Shown: positions 1-8,542 of the stretch, piece by piece
Numbering within the stretch: the stretch's first letter is position 1
Layout of the letters: each line of letters begins with the position of its first letter
Assembly: GCF_017809215.1 (NCBI RefSeq)
Contig: NZ_CP065424.1
Coordinates: 4,130,001 to 4,194,000, forward strand
DNA: 64,000 bases
Source of the DNA: Heyndrickxia oleronia
Lineage (GTDB): Bacteria > Bacillota > Bacilli > Bacillales > Bacillaceae_C
Direction: 5' to 3'
Position numbers and translations under genes: made by a program
Notes under the pieces: generated by a model
What the model saw: the letters and a program-made list of their open reading frames with translations, nothing else
Told to the model about the DNA's origin: nothing
Databases searched by the model: none

Positions 1-488
1 TATTCTCTATCATTTACTTTCCAACTTTTTTGCAGCTTCCGAATATAAATGATTTGTCCAATATGATAAGCGTTATGGGTTACTACATTTCCAAGTATCG
101 CCCACCATTGGGCAGGTACAGGGAAACCATTTACATTGCTTTCTATTTTTTCTTCTGTAAGTAGATCTTGCCATTGTAATAAAACCTTTAATAATTCTTC
201 TTTTAAATCATTAAATGTTTTATTTTCTGGAATGATAAAGCTATTATTATTATTTTCTATGGAAGGTACAGCATTTAAATGAGATTTTTGATATCTAGTT
301 TGCCAAGTTTCATTCCAATAGAGTAGGTGCTGCACTATTTCAGCGATGCTATTACTATTTTCATTAGGCTTCCATAATGCTTCTTCTTCTGACAAATTTT
401 CAACTGAATCCGAAAATGGTAGATACCAACTAGGGTCATTAGCATTTGCTAACAACTGATCGGATAATACATCTTTAGCATGAACCAT
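1..488 (-). CDS. DinB-family protein, C-terminus cut by window edge
   Basis: The reverse-strand frame opens at ATG 488 behind an AAGGAGTG ribosome binding site and stays open to base 1, so about 162 residues are visible and the end lies outside. The motif HNAYHIGQI near the visible C-terminus and an early histidine (IVQHLLYWNE) match the metal-binding three-histidine four-helix DinB/YfiT fold. Family members include thiol-dependent S-transferases such as bacillithiol transferases; the substrate cannot be read here. It resembles the DinB protein at 12667-13137, which has the same HNAYHIGQI motif, so the two are likely paralogues. Confidence 0.85.
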   Translation of the reverse strand, partial: MVHAKDVLSDQLLANANDPSWYLPFSDSVENLSEEEALWKPNENSNSIAEIVQHLLYWNETWQTRYQKSHLNAVPSIENNNNSFIIPENKTFNDLKEELLKVLLQWQDLLTEEKIESNVNGFPVPAQWWAILGNVVTHNAYHIGQIIYIRKLQKSWKVNDRE

Positions 489-882
489 ACTTTTCCCCAC
501 TCCTTTATATATTCATCTGATTTAATAGCAATAATTCAAGCGGCCAATTAATAAATTTCTCTTAAATAAAAATCACAAAAATAGAAAAGATAAGCTCCTC
601 CTCAATATGGCCCAATTGTTGAAAATAGGTTAAGTCAACTATTAAACTATACTTTCTTAAGTTATAAAAGCTACTTGTAAAGTAGTTCGAGACTTAACTA
701 TATTTCTGCGCCTTTTCCACTATCATTAGAGACATTTACCGTTTTCAAAATATGTTTATGGCTTAGATATTTAACTTAATATTCAAAATATACACACAAG
801 AAAGGATTATCTATTTGATGTTCTCTTTATTTCACCCATTTGTTCAAGTAGATATCTTCACAAAAACATTGCCAAAAGCTTA
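489..882. other. A/T-rich intergenic stretch
   Basis: No open frame with a credible ribosome binding site was found between the DinB gene and the broken small gene at 883-992. The stretch is A/T rich; I see no promoter or terminator I would defend. Confidence 0.5.
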
Positions 883-992
883 CTAAATTTCAGTAAACCA
901 CCACACCCAAAGATTGATAGTCACTACTCCCCAAACAGTGGTTCCTACTATCCACCAAATTCGTTAGCGAATGTGAAGTGTTTAATATTCAT
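883..992 (-). pseudogene. Frameshifted 36-residue membrane peptide coupled to the DUF6980 gene
   Basis: An ATG at 992 overlaps the stop of the upstream gene (ATGA), a typical coupled start. The frame reads MNIKHFTFANEF and then stops. Adding one T to the three-T run at 957-959 restores an open frame with a very hydrophobic, tryptophan-rich tail ending ...NLWVWWFTEI and a stop at 883. The simplest reading is a small one-segment membrane protein that lost one base. It may be a real mutation or a base-calling error in the run. No known family is recognised. Confidence 0.45.
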
Positions 993-1183
993 AGTTTCGA
1001 ACCACACCAAGGACAAAAAGAAATACTAATACTCGATGTGACACCATCATGGATTATCAAACCATAGTCATTATTTTTTCTATCGAAAATTATTATTTTA
1101 TCAGGGCATTCAAAATGATTCTCATGTATTTTACATTCAAAATTCGCATGATAAGTCATATTCTCACAACAATGTCTTTTCAT
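989..1183 (-). CDS. DUF6980-type small cysteine-rich protein
   Basis: 64 residues. The start MKRHCCENMTYH carries a CC pair and a histidine, and the end carries CPWCGSKL, so the protein has a likely zinc-binding arrangement (CC ... C ... C ... CPWC). The overall pattern, including GLIIHDG, matches the DUF6980 family of short Bacillus proteins of unknown function. Its stop overlaps the start of a small broken ORF, suggesting a two-gene transcript. Function unknown. Confidence 0.7.
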   Translation of the reverse strand: MKRHCCENMTYHANFECKIHENHFECPDKIIIFDRKNNDYGLIIHDGVTSSISISFCPWCGSKL

Positions 1184-1540
1184 TCTTCAATTCTCCTTAT
1201 GTAAATTACTTCTTGTTACATAAATTAATACTACAGTTATCACTATTACACTAGGTGAAAGATCCCCCCCCCCAAAAAAAAACGATTCCAGAAACAACAA
1301 ATAAATTATAATAATAATCAATTATTAGATTGCAAAATATAGCAATCAAACATAGCTTTTTCCTTACATAGTTTTTTTATTATCTTAATAAGCCTTTCTT
1401 GCACAAAAGAAGCGTTAATAATACTGTAATTAACGCCACTCTTAATTTAAGTACATTTTTTGACATATTGAGAAGTAAACATTTTAGAGGTGTTACAGGT
1501 ATAAAAAAGCTCGTTTTTTTATGAACCCTTATAACTAAAT
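1184..1540. other. Intergenic stretch with a C10A9 homopolymer and a weak hairpin
   Basis: Contains ten C followed by nine A at 1264-1282, unusual for this DNA. A minus-strand frame across it would encode a short hydrophobic peptide, but no ATG/RBS supports it. A hairpin GCGTTAAT/ATTAACGC (1412-1419 and 1429-1436) resembles the dispersed terminator-like repeat seen elsewhere in the window and is followed by the same TTTAAGTAC-type flank. Confidence 0.5.
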
Positions 1541-2137
1541 TTACTCTATTGTGTAATCGTGAATTATTTCTACAACTTCAATTTCTCCGTTAATCAATAG
1601 TTCAGGAAGCTCGTTTTTTACATTACCTCTCCAATATTCTCTAGCTTGTTCAATTTTCTGCGAGAAAGGAACCCCATCTGCCTTCGGCAAAAGTTCTCCA
1701 TCTCCCTCAAAATAATTCCCTACAACTCGTAGTTTAACAATCTGCATAACTTTTCGATTATAAGAATCAAATAATTCTTTCCATTTCAGAGCTTCATCAT
1801 AGCTTTTCGCAGCGTATAAGCAAGATAATCTTGAAGGATAATCTGGATATTCTTGTAATCTAACCATTTCTGTTATTACTTCTCTGATAGCTCTAGTTGT
1901 TTGATCCGCATAATCTACAACTACCTTGGCATTCTCTTTATTCAAGTTCAGGCCTTCACTGGTAAAATGATTATATAATATCTGTATAAAGTCTTCGCCT
2001 TTAGAATTAAATCGTTCTCTTTCAAAAAAGAAGCGATATAAGTTATTTTTTTGGTTATTATCAAAGTTAATAATCTGCCCAAGACTCATTTCTTTATTAG
2101 TAACAATGTGATAAGCATTAAAATCATTCCTTTTCAT
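1541..2137 (-). CDS. DUF2441-domain hypothetical protein
   Basis: 198 residues, soluble, no signal peptide. The N-terminal start AYHIVTNKEMSLGQ and the following acidic/aromatic pattern (FFFERERFNSKGEDF) resemble DUF2441 proteins, found in Bacillus accessory regions and sometimes likened to ADP-ribosyl-transferase-like folds; that link is only suggestive. A purine-rich GGAGGCAGG precedes the start. It stands alone between spacers. No function is assigned. Confidence 0.6.
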   Translation of the reverse strand: MKRNDFNAYHIVTNKEMSLGQIINFDNNQKNNLYRFFFERERFNSKGEDFIQILYNHFTSEGLNLNKENAKVVVDYADQTTRAIREVITEMVRLQEYPDYPSRLSCLYAAKSYDEALKWKELFDSYNRKVMQIVKLRVVGNYFEGDGELLPKADGVPFSQKIEQAREYWRGNVKNELPELLINGEIEVVEIIHDYTIE

Positions 2138-2220
2138 GATTCTGCCTGCCTCCTGTTAATCTCAGCAAGTTGTCTATAATATTGTTGTTATATCAATTTT
2201 GTATTTACATAATAAATTGT

Positions 2221-2754
2221 TCAATTGCTCGTTCTCAAAATTTCCGATAAGCCGTTGCCATCCAAATATCGAAACCCCTCAATTTTCCCTTTTTCCTTTT
2301 CAGAAAAAAGGACTATTCCTTCTACGCTTGCAGTTTTTTCTTCAACTCCATTTTTCTGACAGCCAACCTTTGCAATGAAGTTATAAAGATATGAATTCTT
2401 CTCACTTTGCTCAATTATGATATTCTTAAGACTTAACTTATAGTCATTATGGGTAGCTAACGTTGGGTATTGTCCACCAAGAGCAGATATGAAGGAATCA
2501 AACGCAGATTCTATAAAATAAGGTCCGTATACCTCTGTGTAATACTTCCCTAACTCTGTAAAAGTCATCTTTATTAAATAGCTCCACAAATTGCTCATCT
2601 GGACCAGTAAACTGATGCTCAAGAACTTTTTTAATTGTTTCTTTATTTATGTCTTCTGCATCAACCTTTGAGCAAGCAGCTATTAAAAAACCTGACATGA
2701 TCAACATTAAACTTAAAAAATAATGGGTTTTGCCTTATTATTATTTTTTGTCAT
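2221..2754 (-). pseudogene. Lipoprotein gene with two homopolymer frameshifts
   Basis: A GAGGGGGAG ribosome binding site precedes ATG 2754 (MTKNNNKAKPIIF), after which the frame stops. Adding one base to the six-A run at 2715-2720 (plus strand) continues into a hydrophobic stretch ending SGFLIAAC-S, a good lipobox. A second shift at the AAAA run 2560-2563 (one base too many) joins FNKDDF to TELGKYYTEVYGPYF and the rest up to 2221. The restored protein would be a lipoprotein of about 175 residues. Either it is truly broken or two base-calling errors hit the same gene. Family not recognised. Confidence 0.65.
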
Positions 2755-2970
2755 TACTACACTCCCCCTCTTTCAGATAATACGTTTGGAATGCATTTAA
2801 GATTCGGATTCATACATTTTTCTCTTAAACTAAGTTGCCTCGTTACTAAAAAGGCTGCTACTTATATATAGCAACCTTTAAAAATACTTTTTATACAGTT
2901 CTCGTCTTAAATGACCACTTAATTAGGCATAATTCCTTGTTGTTTCACTTTTCGCATATCTCATCGGAGC

Positions 2971-3735
2971 CTAAACATTCCTAAAAAGATATAAACCAAA
3001 TCCAAGGGTATCTCTTCCCCATTTTAGATACATTTCTCTCCAACTTCTAATTTTCTCCAACATCGCAGGACAATCAGGATCCTCAGGTGTCATATAGCAA
3101 TAATCCTCAATCGATTTTGAATACAACCATTCATATGCATCAAAATCATCTTCATTTGCAACAGTAGACCATAGCGGTATTAAACCATAATCCTCCGCTG
3201 TAAATATATTCTGGGTATGATACAAAATTTCCTCTTCCTTTACACCAAATAAATGTAGATATTCCTTATCGGGTTTTTTTCTCCAATAAAGCTCTCCTAT
3301 AAGTATATATCCGCCTTTTACTACTATGTTTTTCAAGGATTCTATAGTATTTTGATAGCCACCTAAAACATGTGAAGACCCAATACAAATTCCTACTTTA
3401 AATTCTTGATTCAATGTTTTTATTGTTAGATTAGCGTCTTGATTAAGAATCTCAATGTTATTTAGAGCACCTCTGTTTTTAGCATTTACCTTTAATTGTT
3501 CAACGAAATTACTATATTGTTCAATTGCAATACAATTAGAACTGTACTTTTCAATTATTCGAAGAAGAATTTCACCTTTGCCCGCACCTATGTCAATTAC
3601 CTTATCATTAGCAGTTAAAGAAAGGATTTCAACAACTTTATCAATTTTTGCTGGGTTAACTGGATTATAAAAAGAATGATTTTTATGGGCTATTGCTGAA
3701 AACTTATTTCTATCCAAATCAAAACCTCCAAACAT
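2971..3735 (-). CDS. Class I SAM-dependent methyltransferase
   Basis: About 254 residues from ATG 3735 (MFGGFDLDRNKF), preceded by AGGTAGG; a longer start at 3762 is possible. Motif I is VIDIGAGKGE (about residue 50), followed by an acidic motif IAIEQ and a motif IV-like region around GICIGSSH, which is the Rossmann-fold layout. SAM-dependent methyl transfer is therefore well supported; the substrate is not. Its neighbour upstream is an APH-fold kinase with its own spacer, so no operon is evident. Confidence 0.8.
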   Translation of the reverse strand: MFGGFDLDRNKFSAIAHKNHSFYNPVNPAKIDKVVEILSLTANDKVIDIGAGKGEILLRIIEKYSSNCIAIEQYSNFVEQLKVNAKNRGALNNIEILNQDANLTIKTLNQEFKVGICIGSSHVLGGYQNTIESLKNIVVKGGYILIGELYWRKKPDKEYLHLFGVKEEEILYHTQNIFTAEDYGLIPLWSTVANEDDFDAYEWLYSKSIEDYCYMTPEDPDCPAMLEKIRSWREMYLKWGRDTLGFGLYLFRNV

Positions 3736-3836
3736 TATTCGCCTACCTACATAACAAAACATCTTATTTATTAAACTACCTCCTATAGTTAAACATCAAA
3801 AAACAGTCTTTTCTCCTTAATGAAGTAAAGTACCCT

Positions 3837-4799
3837 TTAATGCAACAATACACCGTTTGTGCTAGTAAGAAGAGAATGATTTTGTTCAATTCTCACCCTA
3901 AAATGGTTCATTATCCTTATTTGCTCCTCAGTTAACTTTTCTTTATTCCAGTACATGTGCATTAAGCTGTATTCAAATACTTCTTTTAATTTAATAAATA
4001 AGGGCAGTTTATCTAGCATTTCTGAGGATATTTCATTTTCCTCCTGGTATCCTTCGATAATTGCTTTTGTGATAGCCCTTCCATATTCAATAATGCTACC
4101 TCCACCTACATACGAATACTCCATCGCACTATAGATTGGAACTGCTAAATCAAAAACATAAAAATGTTTCTCGCAATCTTGAAAATCAACCATAGTCAAT
4201 TTTGAATCATGATCAACTAATATATTCTCTAACCATAAATCACCATGTAATAATCCATAATTCGAATGATTTTTTGACATTTCTTTTATTGTTAATAAAA
4301 CCTCTTCCGCAATTTCTCTAATAGCAGTTTCTTCTTTAGGAATGTATTTGAGAAAAGCATATTCCTCATTATCATGCCAATCGTTGATATATTTAATTGG
4401 ATGCATCTCTTCAAATTTTTTGGAGAAACGATGTAATCTACCTATTTGCCGACCTAATTCTTTTAATATATTGGCATTCCATTGGTTTCTTGGTAAATGT
4501 ACACCTGGAGCCGATTGATAAAGAACAGTTAATCTTTCATTATTGTTTAGAGTTATCTTCTCTACTACCTTGCCATTTAGTGAAGATATTGTTGGTGATA
4601 CCCCTAATCCTTCTTTATACAGAAAGTTTGTGTAATTAACTTCTTCTAATTGTTCATCATAATTTTTATAGTTTGTGATTCTTGCGAAGCAATCACCTTG
4701 TTTAGTAGTACACCGAAACATCTCATTTGTTACTGCTTTAACCTCTATAATATCCATTGGGTATATTTCATTAAGTAATTCAAGAATTTTATCTACCAT
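3837..4799 (-). CDS. APH-fold phosphotransferase
   Basis: 320 residues. The kinase-like catalytic loop is HGDLWLENIL (about residue 187) and the metal-binding loop is MVDFQD (about residue 205), the Brenner-type pattern of the aminoglycoside phosphotransferase/choline kinase fold (APH, Pfam PF01636). The family phosphorylates hydroxyls of small molecules (aminoglycosides, homoserine, fructosamines) or proteins; the substrate cannot be decided. The long N-lobe with a sparse glycine loop resembles SrkA/YerI-like members rather than classical resistance APHs. Confidence 0.8.
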   Translation of the reverse strand: MVDKILELLNEIYPMDIIEVKAVTNEMFRCTTKQGDCFARITNYKNYDEQLEEVNYTNFLYKEGLGVSPTISSLNGKVVEKITLNNNERLTVLYQSAPGVHLPRNQWNANILKELGRQIGRLHRFSKKFEEMHPIKYINDWHDNEEYAFLKYIPKEETAIREIAEEVLLTIKEMSKNHSNYGLLHGDLWLENILVDHDSKLTMVDFQDCEKHFYVFDLAVPIYSAMEYSYVGGGSIIEYGRAITKAIIEGYQEENEISSEMLDKLPLFIKLKEVFEYSLMHMYWNKEKLTEEQIRIMNHFRVRIEQNHSLLTSTNGVLLH

Positions 4800-4892
4800 A
4801 TTATCTCCCCTTCTCTATAAAGACCCTACTTTTTTAAGTTCAAGAGTTTCATATTCAACTCCGCTTTTCCCCCTTACTTGAATAACTTCAAC

Positions 4893-4924
4893 AAAAAAAG
4901 CATTAATCCTTCTTCGATTAATGC
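4893..4924 (-). terminator. Rho-independent terminator (dispersed-repeat copy)
   Basis: Perfect 9-bp stem GCATTAATC/GATTAATGC (4900-4908, 4916-4924) with a 7-base loop, followed in the minus direction by seven T. It lies downstream of the minus gene 5059-5649. Nearly the same hairpin and flanks recur at 5756-5787 and 53826-53860. Confidence 0.8.
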
Positions 4925-5058
4925 CCCTTATAGGGTAAGTACATTCCTTTACAAATTTTTAGAACTAATTTCATTTATTATTGGAATACTATCTGAAAGC
5001 ACAAGTAGCAACTGCCCTTGCTGAAACAATTGCCCTCATGTATTAAAAAATCCCCCCA

Positions 5059-5649
5059 TTAGTGTGACCTTTCATAAAAGGTAACGAATGAATCAAAGTT
5101 TTTTGTAAACTCCGTGGAAAGATTTCTAAATCCACGTTTTAACTCACCTCTAGATAAGTAGCTCCCATTTTTTAATTGAATAATGTTTTCCTCCAACAAT
5201 AATAGATCCTTTATATTGTTAACTAAATATCCTCTTTGTTCACTTGTATAATCCACTTGAACAAGAAGGCTTAGAAAAATTTCTCTAACTTGCTTGACCT
5301 CGAAAAGCATTGTATCCAACTTCATTTTATCAATAGGGATAGAATCTTTACTAACTAACCAATCCTGTTCAAAAATAGGCAGGACATATTGTGTTCGGTC
5401 TATAGTAAGATTTGGAACTTTATTATTCAAATCCGCCTTTAAATCGTTTTCATAGGAACCCTTGAAATCGTTAAAAATCTCCTCAAAGATTTTACCATTA
5501 TGCAAAACTTTATTGGGCTGATAAACGTAATTTTTTTTCACTCTGAAAGGGGAATAAGGGTAACACAAAGTCATTATAAAAATAAAAAGTAGGATTAGTA
5601 CGGATAATCCCCCTATTCCTCCAATAATTCTTTTACCCTTTAAGCTCAT
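5059..5649 (-). CDS. Membrane-anchored hypothetical protein
   Basis: 196 residues. Residues about 7-30 form one hydrophobic segment (GGIGGLSVLILLFIFIMTLC) after a short basic start, so the protein is probably anchored with its soluble C-terminal part outside. The rest is charged and helical, with no recognised motif. RBS GGGAGG precedes the ATG. A terminator follows at 4893-4924. Function unknown. Confidence 0.65.
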   Translation of the reverse strand: MSLKGKRIIGGIGGLSVLILLFIFIMTLCYPYSPFRVKKNYVYQPNKVLHNGKIFEEIFNDFKGSYENDLKADLNNKVPNLTIDRTQYVLPIFEQDWLVSKDSIPIDKMKLDTMLFEVKQVREIFLSLLVQVDYTSEQRGYLVNNIKDLLLLEENIIQLKNGSYLSRGELKRGFRNLSTEFTKNFDSFVTFYERSH

Positions 5650-5755
5650 ATAAATCTCCTCCCTTAAGGAATCATAGACGAAATAACCTTAAAATAGTTC
5701 CAGTCCAACAGTTCCTAAATAAACAAACCTGTCCCTTTGGCTTAATCACTTCAAC

Positions 5756-5787
5756 AAAAAAAGCATTAATCCTTCTTCGATTAACGC
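5756..5787 (-). terminator. Rho-independent terminator (dispersed-repeat copy)
   Basis: Stem GCATTAATC/GATTAACGC (5763-5771, 5779-5787; one wobble) with a poly-T tail in the minus direction. It follows the DinB gene at 5865-6368. Flanks match the copy at 4893-4924 beyond the hairpin itself. Confidence 0.75.
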
Positions 5788-5864
5788 CTCCAATGGTTTA
5801 AGTGCACTATATAACAATCTATCTATTATTTGATATTAAAGAGCCTTCCCTTTCTATTGATAGA

Positions 5865-6368
5865 TTACATTTTTGGAGCTTCCATACCAAAAGTTGCCCA
5901 TTCTTCTTTTGCCGGGCCATAAATACCTGGAACGGTTAATCCCGCCTGACGCATTAGAACCGTCATTTGTCCGCGATGGTGGTTTTGATGCTGAATCAAA
6001 AACAACAAAAGTGACCCATTAGGAATTTCTTGCCCAAAAAAGTTTATCCGTTCTTCTAAGTCTTTATCGCTCCATTGATTTCTTAATGACTGTATAAATG
6101 AATTGCTAGCTTGCTTGTAGCTATCTGCTATAAACTGGGCCGAATCAGGAACTGGCCAATCCTTTGCTGGAGCCTCAAATGTTAAATTTGTATTTGAGGC
6201 AATGATGCGAATGGAACAAACGGTGTGCCAAGCTACACGTCCTAAAGTCCAATTCTGTGAAGTAATCTCCTGATTAAGTGAGTCATCAGTTAAAGCACTT
6301 AGTAATTTATGGGTAACCCCGGATTCATATTCCCAGGATTTTAAAAAATGGTCTAATTTTAAGAACAT
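5865..6368 (-). CDS. DinB-family protein
   Basis: 167 residues from ATG 6368, chosen because GGAGGGATATTG directly precedes it; the frame extends upstream without a ribosome binding site. Histidines in RVAWHTVC and QHQNHHRGQM are the expected DinB metal ligands. DinB proteins form dimeric four-helix bundles, often induced by stress; some are thiol transferases. The substrate is unknown. It is one of four DinB-type genes in the window and is followed by its own terminator. Confidence 0.85.
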   Translation of the reverse strand: MFLKLDHFLKSWEYESGVTHKLLSALTDDSLNQEITSQNWTLGRVAWHTVCSIRIIASNTNLTFEAPAKDWPVPDSAQFIADSYKQASNSFIQSLRNQWSDKDLEERINFFGQEIPNGSLLLFLIQHQNHHRGQMTVLMRQAGLTVPGIYGPAKEEWATFGMEAPKM

Positions 6369-6519
6369 CAATATCCCTCCATGTTTTTTATATAACCACT
6401 TCGCTAAATATTTCAATTTCCCTTCCATTTATCAAAAAAACAAGAGTGTTTATTTAATATTTATGATATTCAACTACTTCAAGAAAAGAACATCTTAAAG
6501 GAATACCCCTGTTAGCCTT

Positions 6520-7188
6520 TCAGTATCTCTTACCTGAATAAACTTGAAGAATATTCCCATCAGGGTCCGATACAAAAATGGTGTGAAACTCCTTTTCTCT
6601 ATTAATAAATACTTTGAAATTATCTGTTTGGAGTAGACGATAATAGTAAAATATCTTTAACGGTTGTTGATTTTTAACTGCTAGTGAAAATTCTTTTATT
6701 ACATTAAAGTTGTTTTTCTGTTTAATTGTATCCGTTATGGCATTTTCCCTTAACGACATTCTAGCTCGATGAAGGGCAGTTTTAATAGATTCATTACTAA
6801 CTCTCAGCATTTCAGCGATTTCTTCTGAAGTATATTGAAAGACATCTTTTAAGGTTATTAGCATTGCCTGACGAAGTGGAAGAGTTCCATATAATATTTC
6901 TAATAAGCTATCCCACTCAGTAGAATCCCAACTACTCTTATATAACTCGTCGGGCGAAGTCGGAATATCAATTTTCTTACGTTTTTCATCAATAAAAATG
7001 TTTCTTGCGATGGTGTATAGAAAAGTTATATTGATCTCCCTATTGGGTTCTCTTTGTTTTATCTTTATATATCTAATTAGTGTTTCCTGGACTAAATCCT
7101 CTGCTAGCCATTTGGAGGTTGTTAAAGATAAGCAATATTTATATAACTTCAATGATATCTCTTCAATATTTATAGATTCAGTAACCAT
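6520..7188 (-). CDS. ECF-like sigma-70 family sigma factor with C-terminal extension
   Basis: 222 residues. Region 2 is recognised by WLAEDLVQETLIRYIK and FLYTIARNIFIDEKRK (about residues 24-75). Region 4 is the helix-turn-helix TSEEIAEMLRVSNESIKTALHRAR (about 128-151, quoted here in two parts by position). The last 60 residues form an extra domain ending DPDGNILQVYSGKR. Such extensions occur in some ECF groups and may control activity in place of an anti-sigma factor; no anti-sigma gene adjoins it. It is transcribed divergently from the VOC gene at 7279, which may be a target. Confidence 0.8.
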   Translation of the reverse strand: MVTESINIEEISLKLYKYCLSLTTSKWLAEDLVQETLIRYIKIKQREPNREINITFLYTIARNIFIDEKRKKIDIPTSPDELYKSSWDSTEWDSLLEILYGTLPLRQAMLITLKDVFQYTSEEIAEMLRVSNESIKTALHRARMSLRENAITDTIKQKNNFNVIKEFSLAVKNQQPLKIFYYYRLLQTDNFKVFINREKEFHTIFVSDPDGNILQVYSGKRY

Positions 7189-7278
7189 ATGGCCTCCAAA
7201 AAATTTTTTTTATTATGTAACTTTTATCTAATTATAATCGTTTATATAAGGAAAAAAATAAAGGAGAGTGATTTTATA

Positions 7279-7692
7279 ATGTTTAAAGTAGGCGGTATTT
7301 TTATTCCTGTTACAGACTTGGAACGATCTAAAAGATGGTATGAATTAAATCTTGGTGTAACAAAAGTCGATGAATGGCAGGAGAATGGATTAGATCATGG
7401 TGTGGGATATGTTTTTAAAGATGACTCGACAGGTCTTGCGTTAATAAAGGTTGAAAAGCCTCAACCCACAGAATTTACTATTAAAGGAACAAGCAAAAAC
7501 GTCTATTATAATTTTGTTGTTGAAGATATTGAACCAGCTTACGATTTTCTGAAGCAAAATGGAGTTAAAACAACAGAAATTCACGATTATGGTGTTATGA
7601 AAGGATTCGATTTCTTCGACCCTGATGGAAATTCGTTTAGTGTAGTAAGTGAAGAAATTAATTCTCCCTATCATAAAGACAATTTAAAATGA
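7279..7692 (+). CDS. VOC-superfamily (glyoxalase/bleomycin-resistance fold) protein
   Basis: 137 residues from ATG 7279, placed by AAGGAGAGTG at 7261; the frame is open upstream but has no other ribosome binding site. The pattern VTDLERSKRWYELNLG at the start and FFDPDGNSFSVV at the end is the paired beta-alpha-beta-beta-beta VOC layout. VOC proteins include metal-dependent isomerases and drug-binding proteins; the reaction here is undetermined. It is divergent from the sigma-factor gene. Confidence 0.8.
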   Translation: MFKVGGIFIPVTDLERSKRWYELNLGVTKVDEWQENGLDHGVGYVFKDDSTGLALIKVEKPQPTEFTIKGTSKNVYYNFVVEDIEPAYDFLKQNGVKTTEIHDYGVMKGFDFFDPDGNSFSVVSEEINSPYHKDNLK

Positions 7693-7775
7693 TCAAAAAT
7701 TAGTGGAAGCAGCTAAGAATTGCTTCCACTTTTGTTTACCCTATTCAACAGGTCAACTCTTTTGCCAAATTAGAT

Positions 7776-8198
7776 TTAAATTTCTTCCTGATATATTTCT
7801 ATTTTTATCGGCTCTAGACTCAATGGTATTTTAAACTCCTTAAGGTTTTCTATCTCATTAAAAAAATCGTCTATATCATCATAATCCATTGACCATTCTC
7901 CGATTTCTAACCTTCTCAATTCATCTGTTGGTTTAAATAAAAATTCACAGTGAAGTTGTTCCATACGAGAATATTCATCTTCTTCATAAATAGTAAACTG
8001 ACGTACAAAATCAAGGTGGAATAGTTCTTCTCCAGTAAAATCATATACACCACATTGAAATAGGATTTCTTTATCTTCTTCTCTCTCAACTGGCTCTTTA
8101 CAAAAAGCCTTAAATGTTTCCCAAACTGTTTTCATATCATCGGTATCTTTACCAATCTTATTTTTAAGGTAACTTTCCGCATTTTTAACCGTAATCAT
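7776..8198 (-). CDS. Acidic hypothetical protein
   Basis: 140 residues from ATG 8198 behind GGGAGGTGG. It is strongly acidic and soluble, with no membrane segment or recognised catalytic motif. The central part (CGVYDFTGEELFHLDFVRQF) looks like a conserved Bacillus hypothetical family. No function assigned. Confidence 0.65.
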   Translation of the reverse strand: MITVKNAESYLKNKIGKDTDDMKTVWETFKAFCKEPVEREEDKEILFQCGVYDFTGEELFHLDFVRQFTIYEEDEYSRMEQLHCEFLFKPTDELRRLEIGEWSMDYDDIDDFFNEIENLKEFKIPLSLEPIKIEIYQEEI

Positions 8199-8228
8199 TA
8201 CAACACCACCTCCCACATTATCATGTAA

Positions 8229-8404
8229 TTAGTCTTGTTGGACTAAACTGCACTTAAGTGATCCAATCCTTGCCCTTTCCTCAGCAGTCATGGTGTATTG
8301 TGTATCTCCCAATTTAAAAGTATGCGATCCTGACAATGCTTCATAGGTCTTACAAGAGTAACAAACGATACGAATACAGCCAATGACAAGTATAATTGAT
8401 TCAT
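8229..8404 (-). pseudogene. Frameshifted small exported peptide
   Basis: ATG 8404 follows AGAGG and opens a signal-like hydrophobic start MNQLYLSLAVFVSF. The frame then runs to a stop, but adding one T to the three-T run at 8363-8365 continues into CYSCKTYEALSG and on to ...SLKCSLVQQD with a stop at 8229. The second half looks like coding sequence. The restored product is 58 residues with several cysteines. Real decay and a base-call error are both possible. Confidence 0.4.
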
Positions 8405-8466
8405 ACTCAACCTCTGTTCTTCTTGGAAAGTCCTTTACCTTATTGTAGTAAACTCCCCTTTACTTC

Positions 8467-8497
8467 AAAAAAAGAGCATCCCTTATTAAAGGAATGC
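8467..8497 (-). terminator. Rho-independent terminator after the ABC-F gene
   Basis: In the minus direction GCATTCCTT pairs with AAGGGATGC (9 bp, one wobble) and is followed by TCTTTTTTT. It lies 45 bases past the ABC-F stop. An almost identical hairpin sits at 31119-31146. Confidence 0.8.
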
Positions 8498-8542
8498 CCC
8501 CTAACCGGATTTACTGATAACCTTCAATTCTTCATACGAAAC

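Noticed and set aside
4893..5787. Two nearly identical hairpins as a duplication or IS remnant with IRs
   Set aside because: Similarity is limited to the hairpin and short flanks, and the same plan recurs after many genes, so terminator-like repeats explain it better.
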